Shown here: positions 8,353 to 18,039 of the stretch, in pieces
Position numbering within the stretch: position 1 is the stretch's first letter
Layout of the letters: each line of letters opens with the position of its first letter
NCBI GenBank assembly: GCA_965238305.1
Contig: CBDEHK010000001.1
Location: 3,968,001 to 4,032,000 of the forward strand
Origin: CBDCGJ01 sp965238305
Lineage (GTDB): Bacteria > Pseudomonadota > Alphaproteobacteria > GCA-2731375
DNA length: 64,000 nt
Reading direction: 5' to 3'
Made by a program: the position numbers and the translations under genes
Notes under the pieces: generated by a model
Told to the model about the DNA's origin: nothing
Seen by the model: only the letters and a program-made list of their open reading frames with translations
The model's database searches: none

Positions 8353-9888
8353 TTGTGGGATGAAGGTTACGTATCGGACATTGACTATACGCAAGGTTTT
8401 TATAGCGCGATGTCGCCTCGGAATCTGTTTATGGCGTTGCGCCTGCATCGAGTGCGCGGCAGATCAAACGAAGATCTTTCCTATTTAGAGCTCGGTTTTG
8501 GCCAAGGAATAACCTTAAATTTGCTGGCGGCCTGCAATCCTGGCGCGTTTTGGGGAACGGATTTCAATCCTGGACATGCGGCGAACGCGCAAGAGTTGGC
8601 GAACGCAAGTAGTGCAAATACCAATATTCTAGAATTGTCATTTGCTGAACTGGCCGGACGGCAAGATTTGCCGCAGTTCGATATAATCGCGTTGCATGGA
8701 ATTTGGAGTTGGGTAACGGTCGAGAACCGCAATCATATTGTAGAAATTGCTCGCCGATTTCTGAAACCCGGCGGTATTTTTTACCTGAGCTACAATGTCA
8801 CGCCTGGAAATTCGCCACTCGTTCCGCTGCGCAATCTCTTAAAACAACATGTCGAATTAAACGGCGGTCAGAGCACCCCTTCGAATATCAAAGCTGCTGT
8901 GGAATTTGCACAGAGTATTGTCGACTGCAATGCCCGCTATTTTAACAACAATACGCAGGTCGCGAACCATTTCGACAGAATCAAGAAATCCGCACCCAAC
9001 TATCTTGCGCATGAATTTCTGAACGATATTTGGGAACCGATGCCGTTCAACGCCGTTGCAGATGTTCTAAAAAATGGCAAATTGAGTTTTGCGGCCCCTG
9101 CCCAACTCCTGGATCGCTTGCACAACCTCAATCTTACGTCTGATTGGCGCAAACTACTCGCCGGCATTGACAACCCGATCCTACGAGAAACCGTACGAGA
9201 TTTTGTCATTAACCAATCTTTCCGGAAGGATATTTTTATCAAAGGTCACCGTAGGACGACAAACAACGAGTATATTCAAGATATGGTGGTCCAAAATTTC
9301 ACCTTAATTGACGATCCAAATAATTTTACTGGTAAAGTCAAAGGTGCGCTTGGTGAGGTTGAACTCAGTCGTGAATTGTTCGATCCGGTTCTTGAAGCAC
9401 TGAGTAAAACTTCAACACAATCTATGAATTTCGGGCAACTATCCCGTGATCCAGCATGCAAGCAGCTGTCGTTCGAGCAATTAGTCAACTCGTTGACAAT
9501 ATTGTCAGAAAACCGGATGGCAGCGGCGACCCAAAGTGACGAAGCGATCGAAAAAACCCGCGCCACGTCATTAACTCTCAATCAAGAACTCTGTCGTCGG
9601 GCCGAAATTGGTGAAGCTGTTCCGGTGCTTGCATCGCCTGTCATTGGCACCGGCATGGCGGTAAATCCGGTGGAGCAACTGTTTATACGCGGCAAGAATA
9701 TCAATGCGACAGATATTCCAGCCTTCGCCATACAAAAACTGCAATCGCAAGGGAAAAGTGTCATGGTTGATGGCAAGCCCACGAATGATCCAAATCAGGC
9801 AAAACAAGTTATTGCGGAACGTTTCAACACTTTCCATACTAACCGCCTACCGCTCCTTCAACGACTGGGCGTTTGCCGATCAGAATAG
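8353..9888 (+). CDS. SAM-dependent methyltransferase with methyltransferase regulatory domain
   Basis: A roughly 512-residue protein. The N-terminal half is a class I methyltransferase fold: YLELGFGQGITLNLLA is motif I (GxGxG-like), then FWGTDFNP, and FDIIALHGIWSWV leads to LKPGGIFYLSYN. The C-terminal half fits the methyltransferase regulatory (PF10119-type) region found in alphaproteobacterial enzymes of unknown substrate. The TTG at 8353 is preferred because AGGAG ends 7 bases before it. The open frame runs back to 8338, but that TTG overlaps the ribosome-binding site. The start MWDEGYVSDIDYTQGFY also matches the way these proteins usually begin. It stands alone and divergent from the carbonic anhydrase, so context gives no clue to the substrate. 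Confidence 0.85.
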   Translation: MWDEGYVSDIDYTQGFYSAMSPRNLFMALRLHRVRGRSNEDLSYLELGFGQGITLNLLAACNPGAFWGTDFNPGHAANAQELANASSANTNILELSFAELAGRQDLPQFDIIALHGIWSWVTVENRNHIVEIARRFLKPGGIFYLSYNVTPGNSPLVPLRNLLKQHVELNGGQSTPSNIKAAVEFAQSIVDCNARYFNNNTQVANHFDRIKKSAPNYLAHEFLNDIWEPMPFNAVADVLKNGKLSFAAPAQLLDRLHNLNLTSDWRKLLAGIDNPILRETVRDFVINQSFRKDIFIKGHRRTTNNEYIQDMVVQNFTLIDDPNNFTGKVKGALGEVELSRELFDPVLEALSKTSTQSMNFGQLSRDPACKQLSFEQLVNSLTILSENRMAAATQSDEAIEKTRATSLTLNQELCRRAEIGEAVPVLASPVIGTGMAVNPVEQLFIRGKNINATDIPAFAIQKLQSQGKSVMVDGKPTNDPNQAKQVIAERFNTFHTNRLPLLQRLGVCRSE

Positions 9889-10184
9889 TTTAATTGTCAA
9901 TCCTTTTTGGCGAGAAGTCGTTTGGACGTTGGCGCAGATTTTGCAGTATCGAGCTAGTATCCAATGCGTAAATTGTCTTCTTCTGGTGGAAATTGAAAAT
10001 TAACGTCAGGAGTAATTGTTAGCCAAACTGCATGCCCCTTTTCGGTGCATTAACTATGAGTTCAAATTAGATGGTGATGACTTTCCAGCCGCTACCTAAC
10101 TGCGCCATGAATATTGGTGTCGATCTCATGTTGCTGTTTCGAATTTCATGATAAGTATTTCGAAGTTTGTTTATACAATCCTGA
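9889..10184. other. Non-coding stretch between the methyltransferase and acyltransferase genes
   Basis: 296 bases, AT-rich, with no open frame, RNA or strong hairpin that I can support. I see no clear sigma-70 promoter for the acyltransferase. The start region of that gene also lacks a good ribosome-binding site. Confidence 0.5.
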
Positions 10185-11354
10185 ATGTTGAGATTACCAA
10201 TGGTTGGGAACGTTCCAAAACGATTTTATTTGCTTGACGTATTGCGCGGGTTCGCGTCGCTGACGGTCGTTGTTTGGCACTATCAACAATTTTTCCAAAT
10301 TGCACCGACTGAACTGCCTGAAGGCTTCGATAGAGCAAGTCAGCCATTTTATTTTCTATTGTTCCCGTTGTACGAAAAAGGGCTGCTCGGGGTTCATTTG
10401 TTTTTCGTTCTATCCGGGTTCGTGTTTTTTTATATGTATGCCGATAGCATTCGAGACCGTACGGTTTCTGCGTATACCTTTTTTGTCTATCGGTTTTCCC
10501 GTCTTTATCCACTCTTCTTTGTTACTCTTGTCTACGTCGCGGTCGTTCAATTGGCGGCTAAATCGCAGCTAGGAACGTTCCTTGTCTACCCCGAAAACGG
10601 ACTGAAGTATTTTCTGATAAACCTGTTTGTTGCAACTAGTTGGGGGCAAACTTTTGAATATTCCTTCAACGCGCCGACCTGGTCGGTGTCGGTTGAGATT
10701 TTTTTGTACGCGGTATTTTTCGTCACATTGTTATGGGTTGGCAGAAGAAAATTCGTGTTTTTCGGACTGATGATCGCGGGCAGTTTGCTCGCTTTTCATC
10801 TTGGCAAACCGGATATCGGATTCGGGCTATTTTGTTTTTTCGCGGGCGGATTTGTGTTTTTGATTTATGAGCACTGGAGCCGCCAACCGGGACAACTTCT
10901 ACCGCTGCTCATTACCATCAGCGCATTGGCGCTAAGTTCAATTTTGTACTACGTATATACATTCACGCAATTTGCTTCTTACACACTGGAATACCTAGTT
11001 TTATTCGGCGGCTGTTTTCCCTCTCTGGTGCTACTTCTCGCCCTGCTTCAAAATATCGATCACACCGCCGGCCGTTCGGTCAAGATTATCGGCGATGTGA
11101 CCTATTCGACATATTTGTTGCATTTTCCCATCCAGCTTTCAGCTATTTGGATTACCAAACGCTACGATATTGCTATCGACTATACGCAAGCAGTTTGGTT
11201 CCTACTATTCCTGTTTGTCGTTATTCTCGTATCGATCCCGACCTACTATTACTTTGAACTTCCTGCTCAAAGGTTTTTCCGGCGGCAGCTGAGGCCTGTA
11301 GACCATGATCGTGATTATGGAGAACGACCGCGCCAATCGACGAATAAACCGTAA
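10185..11354 (+). CDS. Acyltransferase 3 family membrane protein (O-acetyltransferase-like)
   Basis: A 389-residue polytopic inner-membrane protein with about ten hydrophobic segments. The N-terminus LLDVLRGFASLTVVVWHYQQFF carries the family's R-G (substrate or cofactor contact) and the conserved histidine. LFFVLSGFVFFY and the middle block NAPTWSVSVEIFLYAVFF are classic acyltransferase-3 motifs. Members transfer acetyl or other acyl groups from CoA to sugars of surface polysaccharides or to lipids. No polysaccharide genes flank it here, so the acceptor is unknown. The ATG at 10185 or an in-frame ATG at 10200 could be the start, and neither has a strong ribosome-binding site. The base composition is T-rich compared with its neighbours, as expected for a membrane protein, though transfer is possible. 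Confidence 0.88.
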   Translation: MLRLPMVGNVPKRFYLLDVLRGFASLTVVVWHYQQFFQIAPTELPEGFDRASQPFYFLLFPLYEKGLLGVHLFFVLSGFVFFYMYADSIRDRTVSAYTFFVYRFSRLYPLFFVTLVYVAVVQLAAKSQLGTFLVYPENGLKYFLINLFVATSWGQTFEYSFNAPTWSVSVEIFLYAVFFVTLLWVGRRKFVFFGLMIAGSLLAFHLGKPDIGFGLFCFFAGGFVFLIYEHWSRQPGQLLPLLITISALALSSILYYVYTFTQFASYTLEYLVLFGGCFPSLVLLLALLQNIDHTAGRSVKIIGDVTYSTYLLHFPIQLSAIWITKRYDIAIDYTQAVWFLLFLFVVILVSIPTYYYFELPAQRFFRRQLRPVDHDRDYGERPRQSTNKP

Positions 11355-11379
11355 CCCATCTGTGCGGTATGAAAAAGAT

Positions 11380-11456
11380 TGGTAGCGGAGGAGAGACTTG
11401 AACTCCCGACACGCGGATTATGATTCCGCTGCTCTAACCAACTGAGCTACTCCGCC
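11380..11456 (-). tRNA. tRNA-Met (CAT anticodon, elongator type)
   Basis: The 77-base minus-strand sequence starts GGCGGAGTAGCTCAGTTGGT and ends CTCCGCT-A-CCA, so the CCA is encoded. The acceptor stem pairs GGCGGAG with CTCCGCT (one G-U). The anticodon stem is GCGGA/TCCGC around the loop ATCATAA with anticodon CAT. The D arm and T arm (GGGAGTTCAAGTCTCTC) are regular. The closed 1-72 pair argues against the initiator tRNA, and the anticodon stem lacks the three G-C pairs typical of initiators. A lysidine-modified tRNA-Ile2 also reads CAT, but the overall sequence looks like alphaproteobacterial elongator Met. Confidence 0.95.
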
Positions 11457-11500
11457 ACAGGAACAGATCGGATGATATTTCGTCAATCCGTCCGGCGCAC

Positions 11501-11529
11501 TATTTAAGGCTTCGCGATGGCGAGGTCAA
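11501..11529 (-). promoter_or_regulatory. Probable sigma-70 promoter of tRNA-Met
   Basis: On the minus strand TTGACC (11524-11529) is followed after exactly 17 bases by TAAATA (11501-11506), about 45 bases upstream of the tRNA 5' end. Confidence 0.55.
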
Positions 11530-11571
11530 ACCTTGATTTCACTTTTTTGCAAATCTTCCAATTCTAATAAA

Positions 11572-11594
11572 TTGCTGTAACATTTGCGGTAACA
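11572..11594 (+). repeat. Tandem 11-bp direct repeat upstream of the acyl-CoA ligase
   Basis: TTGCTGTAACA (11572-11582) and TTGCGGTAACA (11584-11594) differ at one base and are spaced with a 12-base period. They lie immediately before the ribosome-binding site of the ligase gene. The arrangement suggests a regulator-binding site, but I do not recognise the regulator. Confidence 0.4.
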
Positions 11595-11614
11595 AACAAA
11601 ATTGGGAGAATTTG

Positions 11615-13174
11615 ATGCAGATCGCGCAAGGGCTACGTCGCGCCGTTCAAATCAATAGCCAGGGCATCGCGACCATATTTGGCGAGCGGCGGCAAACCTG
11701 GCAGCAATTTGGGGATCGCTGCGCGAAGATGGCAGGTGCCTTACAACGGCTGGACTTAAACCCTGGCGACCGCGTGGCCATTCTTGCCCTGAATAGTGAT
11801 CGTTATTTGGAATATTATTTTTTCACGCCCATGGCCGGCGGCGTTGTCGTGCCCCTAAACATTCGGTGGGCCGGACCGGAAGTATTATTTGCACTAAACG
11901 ATTCCGAGGCCCGGTTTCTGTTTGTCGACCGTGCTTTCACCGGTATGTATGAAGCGATCAAGGACAAAATCGAAACGGTGGAGCAGGTTATTTTCCTGGA
12001 TGACGGCGAAGTGCCGGCGGGCATGCTAGGCTATGAACAGAATTTGGCAACAGCCCAGCCTGCGCAAGATGCAGGGCGGTGTGACGAAGATTTGGCCGGA
12101 ATTTATTACACCGGCGGCACGACGGGACGATCAAAAGGCGTGATGCTGTCCCACCGCAACATCGTTTATAACGCTGTAAATGCAGCAGCATCGATCGGTT
12201 ACACCAAGGAAACTCACTGGCTGCATGCGGCGCCGATGTTTCATTTGGCGGACGGAAGTGCCACGGTCGCCGTCACCATGATGGGCGCCTGCCATTCATT
12301 TATCCCGGCTTTTGATCCGGAAGCTTCCTTCAAGGCGATTGAGGAGAACAAAGTCAATTTCTGTCTTTTTGTGCCGACCATGTTGGGCATGCTGCTAAAT
12401 CATCCTGCTTTCGATCAATACGATTTATCAAGTGTGGATCGAGTGTTATACGGCGCGTCGCCAATGCCCATTGCGGTTCTGAAAGAAGCCATGAGCAAGC
12501 TGGAGGGATGGCAATTTATCCAAGGTTACGGCATGACGGAGTTATCGCCGTTGGCGACGGTGCTGGATTGGGAAGATCATATTCTCGAAGGGCCAGGCTC
12601 GGAACGACTGAATTCCTGCGGTCTTGCCGCCTGTGGCTGCGAAGTCAGAGTTGTCGATGAAAACGGCGTTGAAGTCGCGCCCGGCACCATCGGGGAAGTG
12701 ATCGTCAGGGGTGACAATGTGATGATCGGATATTGGAATCAACCGGAAGCAACCGCGGAAGTTGTGAAGCACGGTTGGATGTGGACCGGTGACGCCGCGA
12801 CCATGGATGAAAATGGCTTCTTCTACATCGTCGATCGGGTTAAAGACATGATCATCTCAGGCGGAGAAAACGTCTATTCGGCGGAAGTCGAACAGGCCGT
12901 TTATCAGCACCCGACTGTGGCGGAATGCGCCGTGATTGGTATCCCCGATGAACGTTGGGGCGAACGTGTGCACGCGATTATTGTGCCCAAGCCGGATTCA
13001 AGCCCGACAGAACAAGATATCATCGACCATTGTCATAGTTTGATCGGGGGTTATAAATGCCCGCGAAGTGTTTCTTTCCGCGATGAAACCCTTCCATTAA
13101 GCGGGGCCGGAAAAATCCTCAAAACCGAATTGCGAAAACCTTACTGGGATGACCAGAATAGGAATGTCAGTTAA
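11615..13174 (+). CDS. Acyl-CoA synthetase, AMP-forming (long/medium-chain fatty-acid-CoA ligase family)
   Basis: A 519-residue ANL-superfamily enzyme. The ATP-binding P-loop is YYTGGTTGRSKGVMLSH (residues 164-180). Further conserved blocks are GYGMTELSP, GWMWTGDAATMDENGFF, DRVKDMIISGGENVYSAEVE and the C-terminal catalytic lysine in GAGKILKTELRK. It activates a carboxylic acid to acyl-AMP and then acyl-CoA in the cytoplasm. The ATG at 11615 follows GGGAG by 6 bases and is preferred over the adjoining TTG. The gene is monocistronic and convergent with the ABC exporter (6 bases between stops). The size and the SGGENVYSAEVE signature fit FadD-like or cyclohexanecarboxylate/benzoate-like ligases. 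The acyl chain length cannot be inferred. Confidence 0.93.
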   Translation: MQIAQGLRRAVQINSQGIATIFGERRQTWQQFGDRCAKMAGALQRLDLNPGDRVAILALNSDRYLEYYFFTPMAGGVVVPLNIRWAGPEVLFALNDSEARFLFVDRAFTGMYEAIKDKIETVEQVIFLDDGEVPAGMLGYEQNLATAQPAQDAGRCDEDLAGIYYTGGTTGRSKGVMLSHRNIVYNAVNAAASIGYTKETHWLHAAPMFHLADGSATVAVTMMGACHSFIPAFDPEASFKAIEENKVNFCLFVPTMLGMLLNHPAFDQYDLSSVDRVLYGASPMPIAVLKEAMSKLEGWQFIQGYGMTELSPLATVLDWEDHILEGPGSERLNSCGLAACGCEVRVVDENGVEVAPGTIGEVIVRGDNVMIGYWNQPEATAEVVKHGWMWTGDAATMDENGFFYIVDRVKDMIISGGENVYSAEVEQAVYQHPTVAECAVIGIPDERWGERVHAIIVPKPDSSPTEQDIIDHCHSLIGGYKCPRSVSFRDETLPLSGAGKILKTELRKPYWDDQNRNVS

Positions 13175-13180
13175 GGAATG

Positions 13181-16100
13181 TTATTCGGCCGCATCGGTCA
13201 TCTGTCGGCCCACCAAGCTGGCATACAGCCCACCTTTGCGAAGTAGATCCTGGTGACTTCCGCTTTCGATGACCTGACCTTGATCCAAGGCAACAATTAC
13301 ATCAGCGTCTCGTACCGTCGATAAACGATGGGCGATGACAAGGGTTGTCCGATTATGCATCAACTCCCGCAGCGCCTGGTGGACCAGCCGCTCATTTAGT
13401 GCATCCAGGTGTGATGTCGCTTCATCCAACACCAACACCGGCGCATCACTTAAGAAGGCGCGGGCGATCGCAACTCGCTGGCGTTGACCGCCCGAAAGCG
13501 CCATCCCACGTTCACCAACAGGTGTGTCTAATCCTTCTGGAAGAGAGGCGACAAACTCAGCCAGAGCAGAACGTTGCACTGCGGCTGCAAGCTCGTCTGC
13601 ATCTGCTTCAGGTTTGGCCATCAGGATATTGGCGCCCAAGGTGTCGTTGAATAGATAGGTATCTTGCGCGACCAGTGCGACAGATCCCCGCAACTCATCA
13701 AGCCGGTAATCTTGCAACGGCTCGCCGTCTAGATGTATGACCCCTAATTGCGGATCCCAAAACCGCAACAATAGATGCGCCAAGGTTGTTTTACCGGCTC
13801 CCGAGCGGCCGACCAAAGCTGCTGTTTCGCCCGGCGCAATACGGAATGATACGTCACTGATTGCCGCACGATTTGTCCCTGGATAGTCGAAACTCACTGC
13901 TTCAAAGGACACGGACAGTCCCTTTTCAGGATGGATCATCAGGGATTTGCTGCCATCACTCACAACAGGGTCTTCTGAGTATAAATTCTGCAGTCGCCGG
14001 GTAGCACCCAACGTATCGGCCAATTGTCGTCCAATTTCCGCGATTTCCGAAATAGGCAAGAAGGCGGACATCGCTAACAACGTCAGCAGCGGAAGATAGG
14101 GTGCGATCGAAGTCCCCTCAACCAACAATCCGCCGGCGATGACGACACTAAGACCACCGAACGTCGTTGCGACCTCGACCAAAACGGTCTGGATGGTCAA
14201 TTCACCAAAAAACGGCAACCGCACGCTTTGGTGACGATCGACCAATGACATGAACTCGGCTTTCCGCCCCGCCTCCTGCTCGAAAGCGACGATTTCGGAC
14301 AATCCCTGGATTGTTTCCGCAGTATGCGCGTTCAACCCGCCCAATGCCTCGCGATCCTGCGAAGCTAAATTGTCGATCCGTCGGCGTAAGACAAATGGCG
14401 AGACGGCGACGACGCTCAGGAAAGGCAGCAATGCTGCGACCAATCCGAAATGGAATGTCGCAAGCGTTACCAGCACCGCGCCCGGCACCAGAACGGCAAC
14501 AAATGCCGGCGTAATTGTATGGGCAAAGAAATACTCGACCAGATCAACATCGTTCGTCGCCATCGCCATCAAATCGCCAGTGCGGCGTCGGACCAAATAG
14601 GCCGGCGCCAAACTGTCGATTTTCTCGAACAGGTCTTTGCGCATGTCGGACAACAACTGAAACGCCATGTCATGTGCCAACCAAGATTCCAGCCAGTGAA
14701 AAATACCGGCGGCCGGCGCCATGATTAGCAAACCAACCAACCAAGGATCAGGATCCTGACCGATGGCTAATGCCGCTACGGCCATTGCGGAAAACAAACC
14801 AACGCCGATAAAAGAACCAACCCGAACGACGCCGAAACCGAAGGTTACAAGCATACGCCGGCGCCATCCGGCAGCAAATCCGATTAGATATCGGATCGCA
14901 CCGATCCAACCTAAACCATCTGCACCAATAATATCATCGCGTCGTTCCCCCGACATATCGACCGGGCGTTCTTCGGCAAATACGGGTGCCGCAGTCATAT
15001 CCAGTTTGTCGGTCAAAATTTTCGCGCGATCGTCAACGCCTCGTTCGGCCACTTGTTCGGCCATCAGGTGGAAGTAAGTTTTGCCGTTTTTCAACAATTC
15101 GTCGTGACTGCCCTGTTCCCCAACACGTCCGTCCTCAAGCACAAGAATACGATCTGCACCGATAACGCTGGAAAGTCGGTGAGCAAATATCAATGTTGTG
15201 CGACCCACCATCAATCGGTCCAAAGCCTCCTGGATGATGGCTTCATTTTCAGCGTCGACGGCTGATAAAGCTTCATCAAGAATGAGGATTGGCGCATTGC
15301 GTAACAATGCACGGGCAATTGCGATGCGTTGTCGTTGTCCACCCGACAGGCGAATTCCGCGTTCACCGACAATCGTGTCGTAACCTTCCGGCAAGGTGGA
15401 AATAAAGTCATGAGCGTTGGCAGCGCGCGCGGCGTTTTCAAGTTCGGATCTTGTCGCATCGGTTTTGCCAAATAACAAATTGTCGCGCACGGAACCGTGA
15501 AATAACTGCGTGTCCTGTTGGACAATCGCGAAATGTCGACGTAGGTCCGCAAACGAAATATCGCGGATGTTCCGCCCTCCAATTTGCACTAATCCTTGTT
15601 GTGGATCGTAAAGGCGAAGCAGCAACTTGACGATGGTCGATTTTCCGGCGCCGCTGGCGCCGACAAATCCTATCCGTTGGCCGGCTTCGACCCGGAAATC
15701 CAAACCATGATGGGTCGCACCACGCCCATTCGGGTAGGAAAAGCTGACATCCTCGAACTCGACGACCGGGCTCAGGAACTGATCTTCAGGCAAACGGTTG
15801 TTGCTATCTTCAATCGTTACCGACGCGTCCATTATACCGAAGATCTTTTTGGCGGCCGATTGCGCCAACATCCCGTCATGCAGAAGTGAGCGAAGATCTC
15901 GAAGTGGCCGGAATACCTCGACACCCAACATCAGGATAATCAACAACACTTCAAAACTCATCGCCCCTTGACTGACGCGATAAGCACCCATCGCCAATCC
16001 TAAGGCGGCGCCCAAAGCAATACCGGTATCTGTGATCCCGCGAGAAAGCGAATTTGTCGCCAAAACCCACATGGTAGTTTGAAAGACCCGATCTGATTTT

Positions 16101-16768
16101 TCCGCCAGTAACTTGCCGCGATTTTCGCTTTGCCCGAACACCTTTAATGTCGAAAGGCCTTGTAGCGAATCCAGGAATTCAGACGCCATTTCGCCGTAGG
16201 CATTAGATCGTGCGAGCGAGTTTCGACTGTCCCACCGATGAAACACAGCCGGCGCCATCAATGTGAAGATAGCAAAGAAAAACAGCACACTTGCAACCCA
16301 GATATCGATAACTGCCAAAAAACCGAATATTATCAAAGGCGTGACTGCAGAAATGAAAAACTGTGGCAAATATTTGCCAAAATAGGTTTCCAGATGTTCA
16401 ACCCCGTCGACTAGCGTGACCATCACATCACCGGTCCGGGCGTGACCGAAATATGCCGGACCCAATGCTACGACTTTATCAAACAAGATCGATCTAAGGT
16501 GACGTTGTACTTTCGCGGCGGTTCCATGCGCGATCATGGTGCGGGCAAACTCCAGAGCACCACGGACGAGAATGACGACGGCAACGACAAGGCCCGACCA
16601 GAACAGATCGGACATGACGGCGCCGGCGAACACCATGCCAAGCAACCAACCAAGCAGTGCCAGTCGCGCCACACCCAATCCGGATGACGCAACACCAATA
16701 ATTACGGACGCCCAAATTCGTCCCCGTACCCCATCGGTAAAGGCCCACAGCCGGCGATCAAAATACAT
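13181..16768 (-). CDS. ABC transporter with two fused exporter half-units (TMD-NBD-TMD-NBD)
   Basis: A 1195-residue inner-membrane protein containing two complete type I exporter halves. The first transmembrane domain covers about residues 1-310, and the first ATPase has GASGAGKST, LSGGQRQRIAIAR and ILDEALSAVD. A linker near 580-640 leads to the second membrane domain (about 640-920) and the second ATPase with GRSGAGKTT, LSGGQRQRVAIAR and VLDEATSHLD. Both ATP sites look intact. Most bacterial relatives are split into two genes (for example the CydD/CydC thiol exporter), so the fusion is notable. The substrate is unknown; a thiol or lipid-like substrate is only a guess from resemblance. It lies downstream of mnmA on the same strand. 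Confidence 0.9.
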   Translation of the reverse strand: MYFDRRLWAFTDGVRGRIWASVIIGVASSGLGVARLALLGWLLGMVFAGAVMSDLFWSGLVVAVVILVRGALEFARTMIAHGTAAKVQRHLRSILFDKVVALGPAYFGHARTGDVMVTLVDGVEHLETYFGKYLPQFFISAVTPLIIFGFLAVIDIWVASVLFFFAIFTLMAPAVFHRWDSRNSLARSNAYGEMASEFLDSLQGLSTLKVFGQSENRGKLLAEKSDRVFQTTMWVLATNSLSRGITDTGIALGAALGLAMGAYRVSQGAMSFEVLLIILMLGVEVFRPLRDLRSLLHDGMLAQSAAKKIFGIMDASVTIEDSNNRLPEDQFLSPVVEFEDVSFSYPNGRGATHHGLDFRVEAGQRIGFVGASGAGKSTIVKLLLRLYDPQQGLVQIGGRNIRDISFADLRRHFAIVQQDTQLFHGSVRDNLLFGKTDATRSELENAARAANAHDFISTLPEGYDTIVGERGIRLSGGQRQRIAIARALLRNAPILILDEALSAVDAENEAIIQEALDRLMVGRTTLIFAHRLSSVIGADRILVLEDGRVGEQGSHDELLKNGKTYFHLMAEQVAERGVDDRAKILTDKLDMTAAPVFAEERPVDMSGERRDDIIGADGLGWIGAIRYLIGFAAGWRRRMLVTFGFGVVRVGSFIGVGLFSAMAVAALAIGQDPDPWLVGLLIMAPAAGIFHWLESWLAHDMAFQLLSDMRKDLFEKIDSLAPAYLVRRRTGDLMAMATNDVDLVEYFFAHTITPAFVAVLVPGAVLVTLATFHFGLVAALLPFLSVVAVSPFVLRRRIDNLASQDREALGGLNAHTAETIQGLSEIVAFEQEAGRKAEFMSLVDRHQSVRLPFFGELTIQTVLVEVATTFGGLSVVIAGGLLVEGTSIAPYLPLLTLLAMSAFLPISEIAEIGRQLADTLGATRRLQNLYSEDPVVSDGSKSLMIHPEKGLSVSFEAVSFDYPGTNRAAISDVSFRIAPGETAALVGRSGAGKTTLAHLLLRFWDPQLGVIHLDGEPLQDYRLDELRGSVALVAQDTYLFNDTLGANILMAKPEADADELAAAVQRSALAEFVASLPEGLDTPVGERGMALSGGQRQRVAIARAFLSDAPVLVLDEATSHLDALNERLVHQALRELMHNRTTLVIAHRLSTVRDADVIVALDQGQVIESGSHQDLLRKGGLYASLVGRQMTDAAE

Positions 16769-16794
16769 GGCAAAATACCTGAACTAGAATTTAA

Positions 16795-16811
16795 TACCCC
16801 ATTGAAGGGTA
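16795..16811 (-). terminator. Weak hairpin after mnmA
   Basis: The minus-strand transcript contains TACCC, a 7-base loop, then GGGTA followed by TTAAATT. The 5-bp stem and poor U-run make this a weak terminator candidate between mnmA and the ABC exporter. Confidence 0.25.
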
Positions 16812-16848
16812 AGCATGGCACGGTCGGAAGAGGAAAGGAATAGGTAGC

Positions 16849-17991
16849 CTAGGCCGCCATGGTCGACGTCGTCGGTATTTTGATCCAGCCACCGCCAACA
16901 ACACGATCACCGTCGTATAGGACACATGCTTGGCCAGGTGAAACGCCGGCTTCGGGTTCATCCATCTCGACAATAATATCACCGCTCGGCAGAGCTTCGA
17001 CCCAAGCCATTTCAGGTGGTCGTGTTGATCGTATCCTTGCCGCCACTCTTAATCTTTGACCTGGCACAGGGGTTTCAGTCAACCAGTTCATTTCACTCAC
17101 GGGCACTTGGTGGCAAAGCAGATCTTCCCGTGCCCCGACAATGACCTGTCGTTGTTTCGGCGCCAAACGCACAACGTAAAGGGGGGCATGGCCGCCGATC
17201 CCAATGCCGCGACGTTGGCCAATGGTAAAATGAATAATGCCGTCATGTTGGCCAAGCACGTTGCCTTCTAGGTCGACAATATCACCTGGCTCCGCGGCAT
17301 CCGGGCGCAACTTTTCAATGACGCCCGCGTAATTGCCGTCCGGTACAAAACAGATGTCCTGACTGTCTGGTTTATTCGCTATCGCCAGATGGTATTTCGC
17401 AGCGATAGCCCGTGTTTGTTCCTTGTCCGCATAATTCCCGAGCGGAAACCGTAAGAAACCTAACTGTTCTTGTGTTGTTGCGAACAGGAAATAGCTCTGG
17501 TCCCGCCGCCCATCGACGGCGCGATGCATTTGAATTTCATCGCCAACCAACTTGCGTTGCACATAATGACCGGTCACCAACGCCTCGGCACCAAGATCAC
17601 GCGCCGTCGCAAGTAAATCGACAAATTTCACCGTCTGATTGCAGCGAACGCAAGGCACCGGCGTTGCACCCGCCAGATAAGTGTCAACAAAGTCGTCAAT
17701 AACACTGTCGCGAAATCTAGATTCGTAATTTAGGACATAATGATCGATACCAAGCTGCGCTGCGACCCGCTTAGCGTCGTGAATATCGGTGCCAGCGCAA
17801 CATGCACCTTTGCGCTTCAGCGCTTCGCCATGATCATAAAGCTGTAATGTGATACCGACGACGTCGAACCCCGCTTCTTTGCAAATGGCCGCGCAGACGG
17901 AAGAATCGACACCACCGGACATCGCAACGACGATGCGGGCGCCAGCGGGTAAATCCGCAAGTTCACTCGGAATGTTCGGGTTTAGTTGCAT
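16849..17991 (-). CDS. mnmA: tRNA-specific 2-thiouridylase MnmA
   Basis: About 380 residues. The enzyme puts sulfur on U34 of tRNAs for Lys, Glu and Gln. The PP-loop ATP site is AMSGGVDSSVCAA. The two catalytic cysteines are in CVRCNQTVKF and in SQDICFVPDG, and the C-terminal beta-barrel ends with YDGDRVVGGGWI. The ATG at 17991 (MQLNPNIPSEL) is taken as the start. An ATG at 18009 or a TTG at 18018 is also in frame, and none has a clear ribosome-binding site. It lies only 21-48 bases after flgL on the same strand, so read-through from the flgK-flgL promoter is possible, although the function is unrelated to motility. Confidence 0.95.
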   Translation of the reverse strand: MQLNPNIPSELADLPAGARIVVAMSGGVDSSVCAAICKEAGFDVVGITLQLYDHGEALKRKGACCAGTDIHDAKRVAAQLGIDHYVLNYESRFRDSVIDDFVDTYLAGATPVPCVRCNQTVKFVDLLATARDLGAEALVTGHYVQRKLVGDEIQMHRAVDGRRDQSYFLFATTQEQLGFLRFPLGNYADKEQTRAIAAKYHLAIANKPDSQDICFVPDGNYAGVIEKLRPDAAEPGDIVDLEGNVLGQHDGIIHFTIGQRRGIGIGGHAPLYVVRLAPKQRQVIVGAREDLLCHQVPVSEMNWLTETPVPGQRLRVAARIRSTRPPEMAWVEALPSGDIIVEMDEPEAGVSPGQACVLYDGDRVVGGGWIKIPTTSTMAA

Positions 17992-18039
17992 GGCGGGGAA
18001 TATAGCCATGCAAATCAAAAGAACAATGAATTTCTTATG

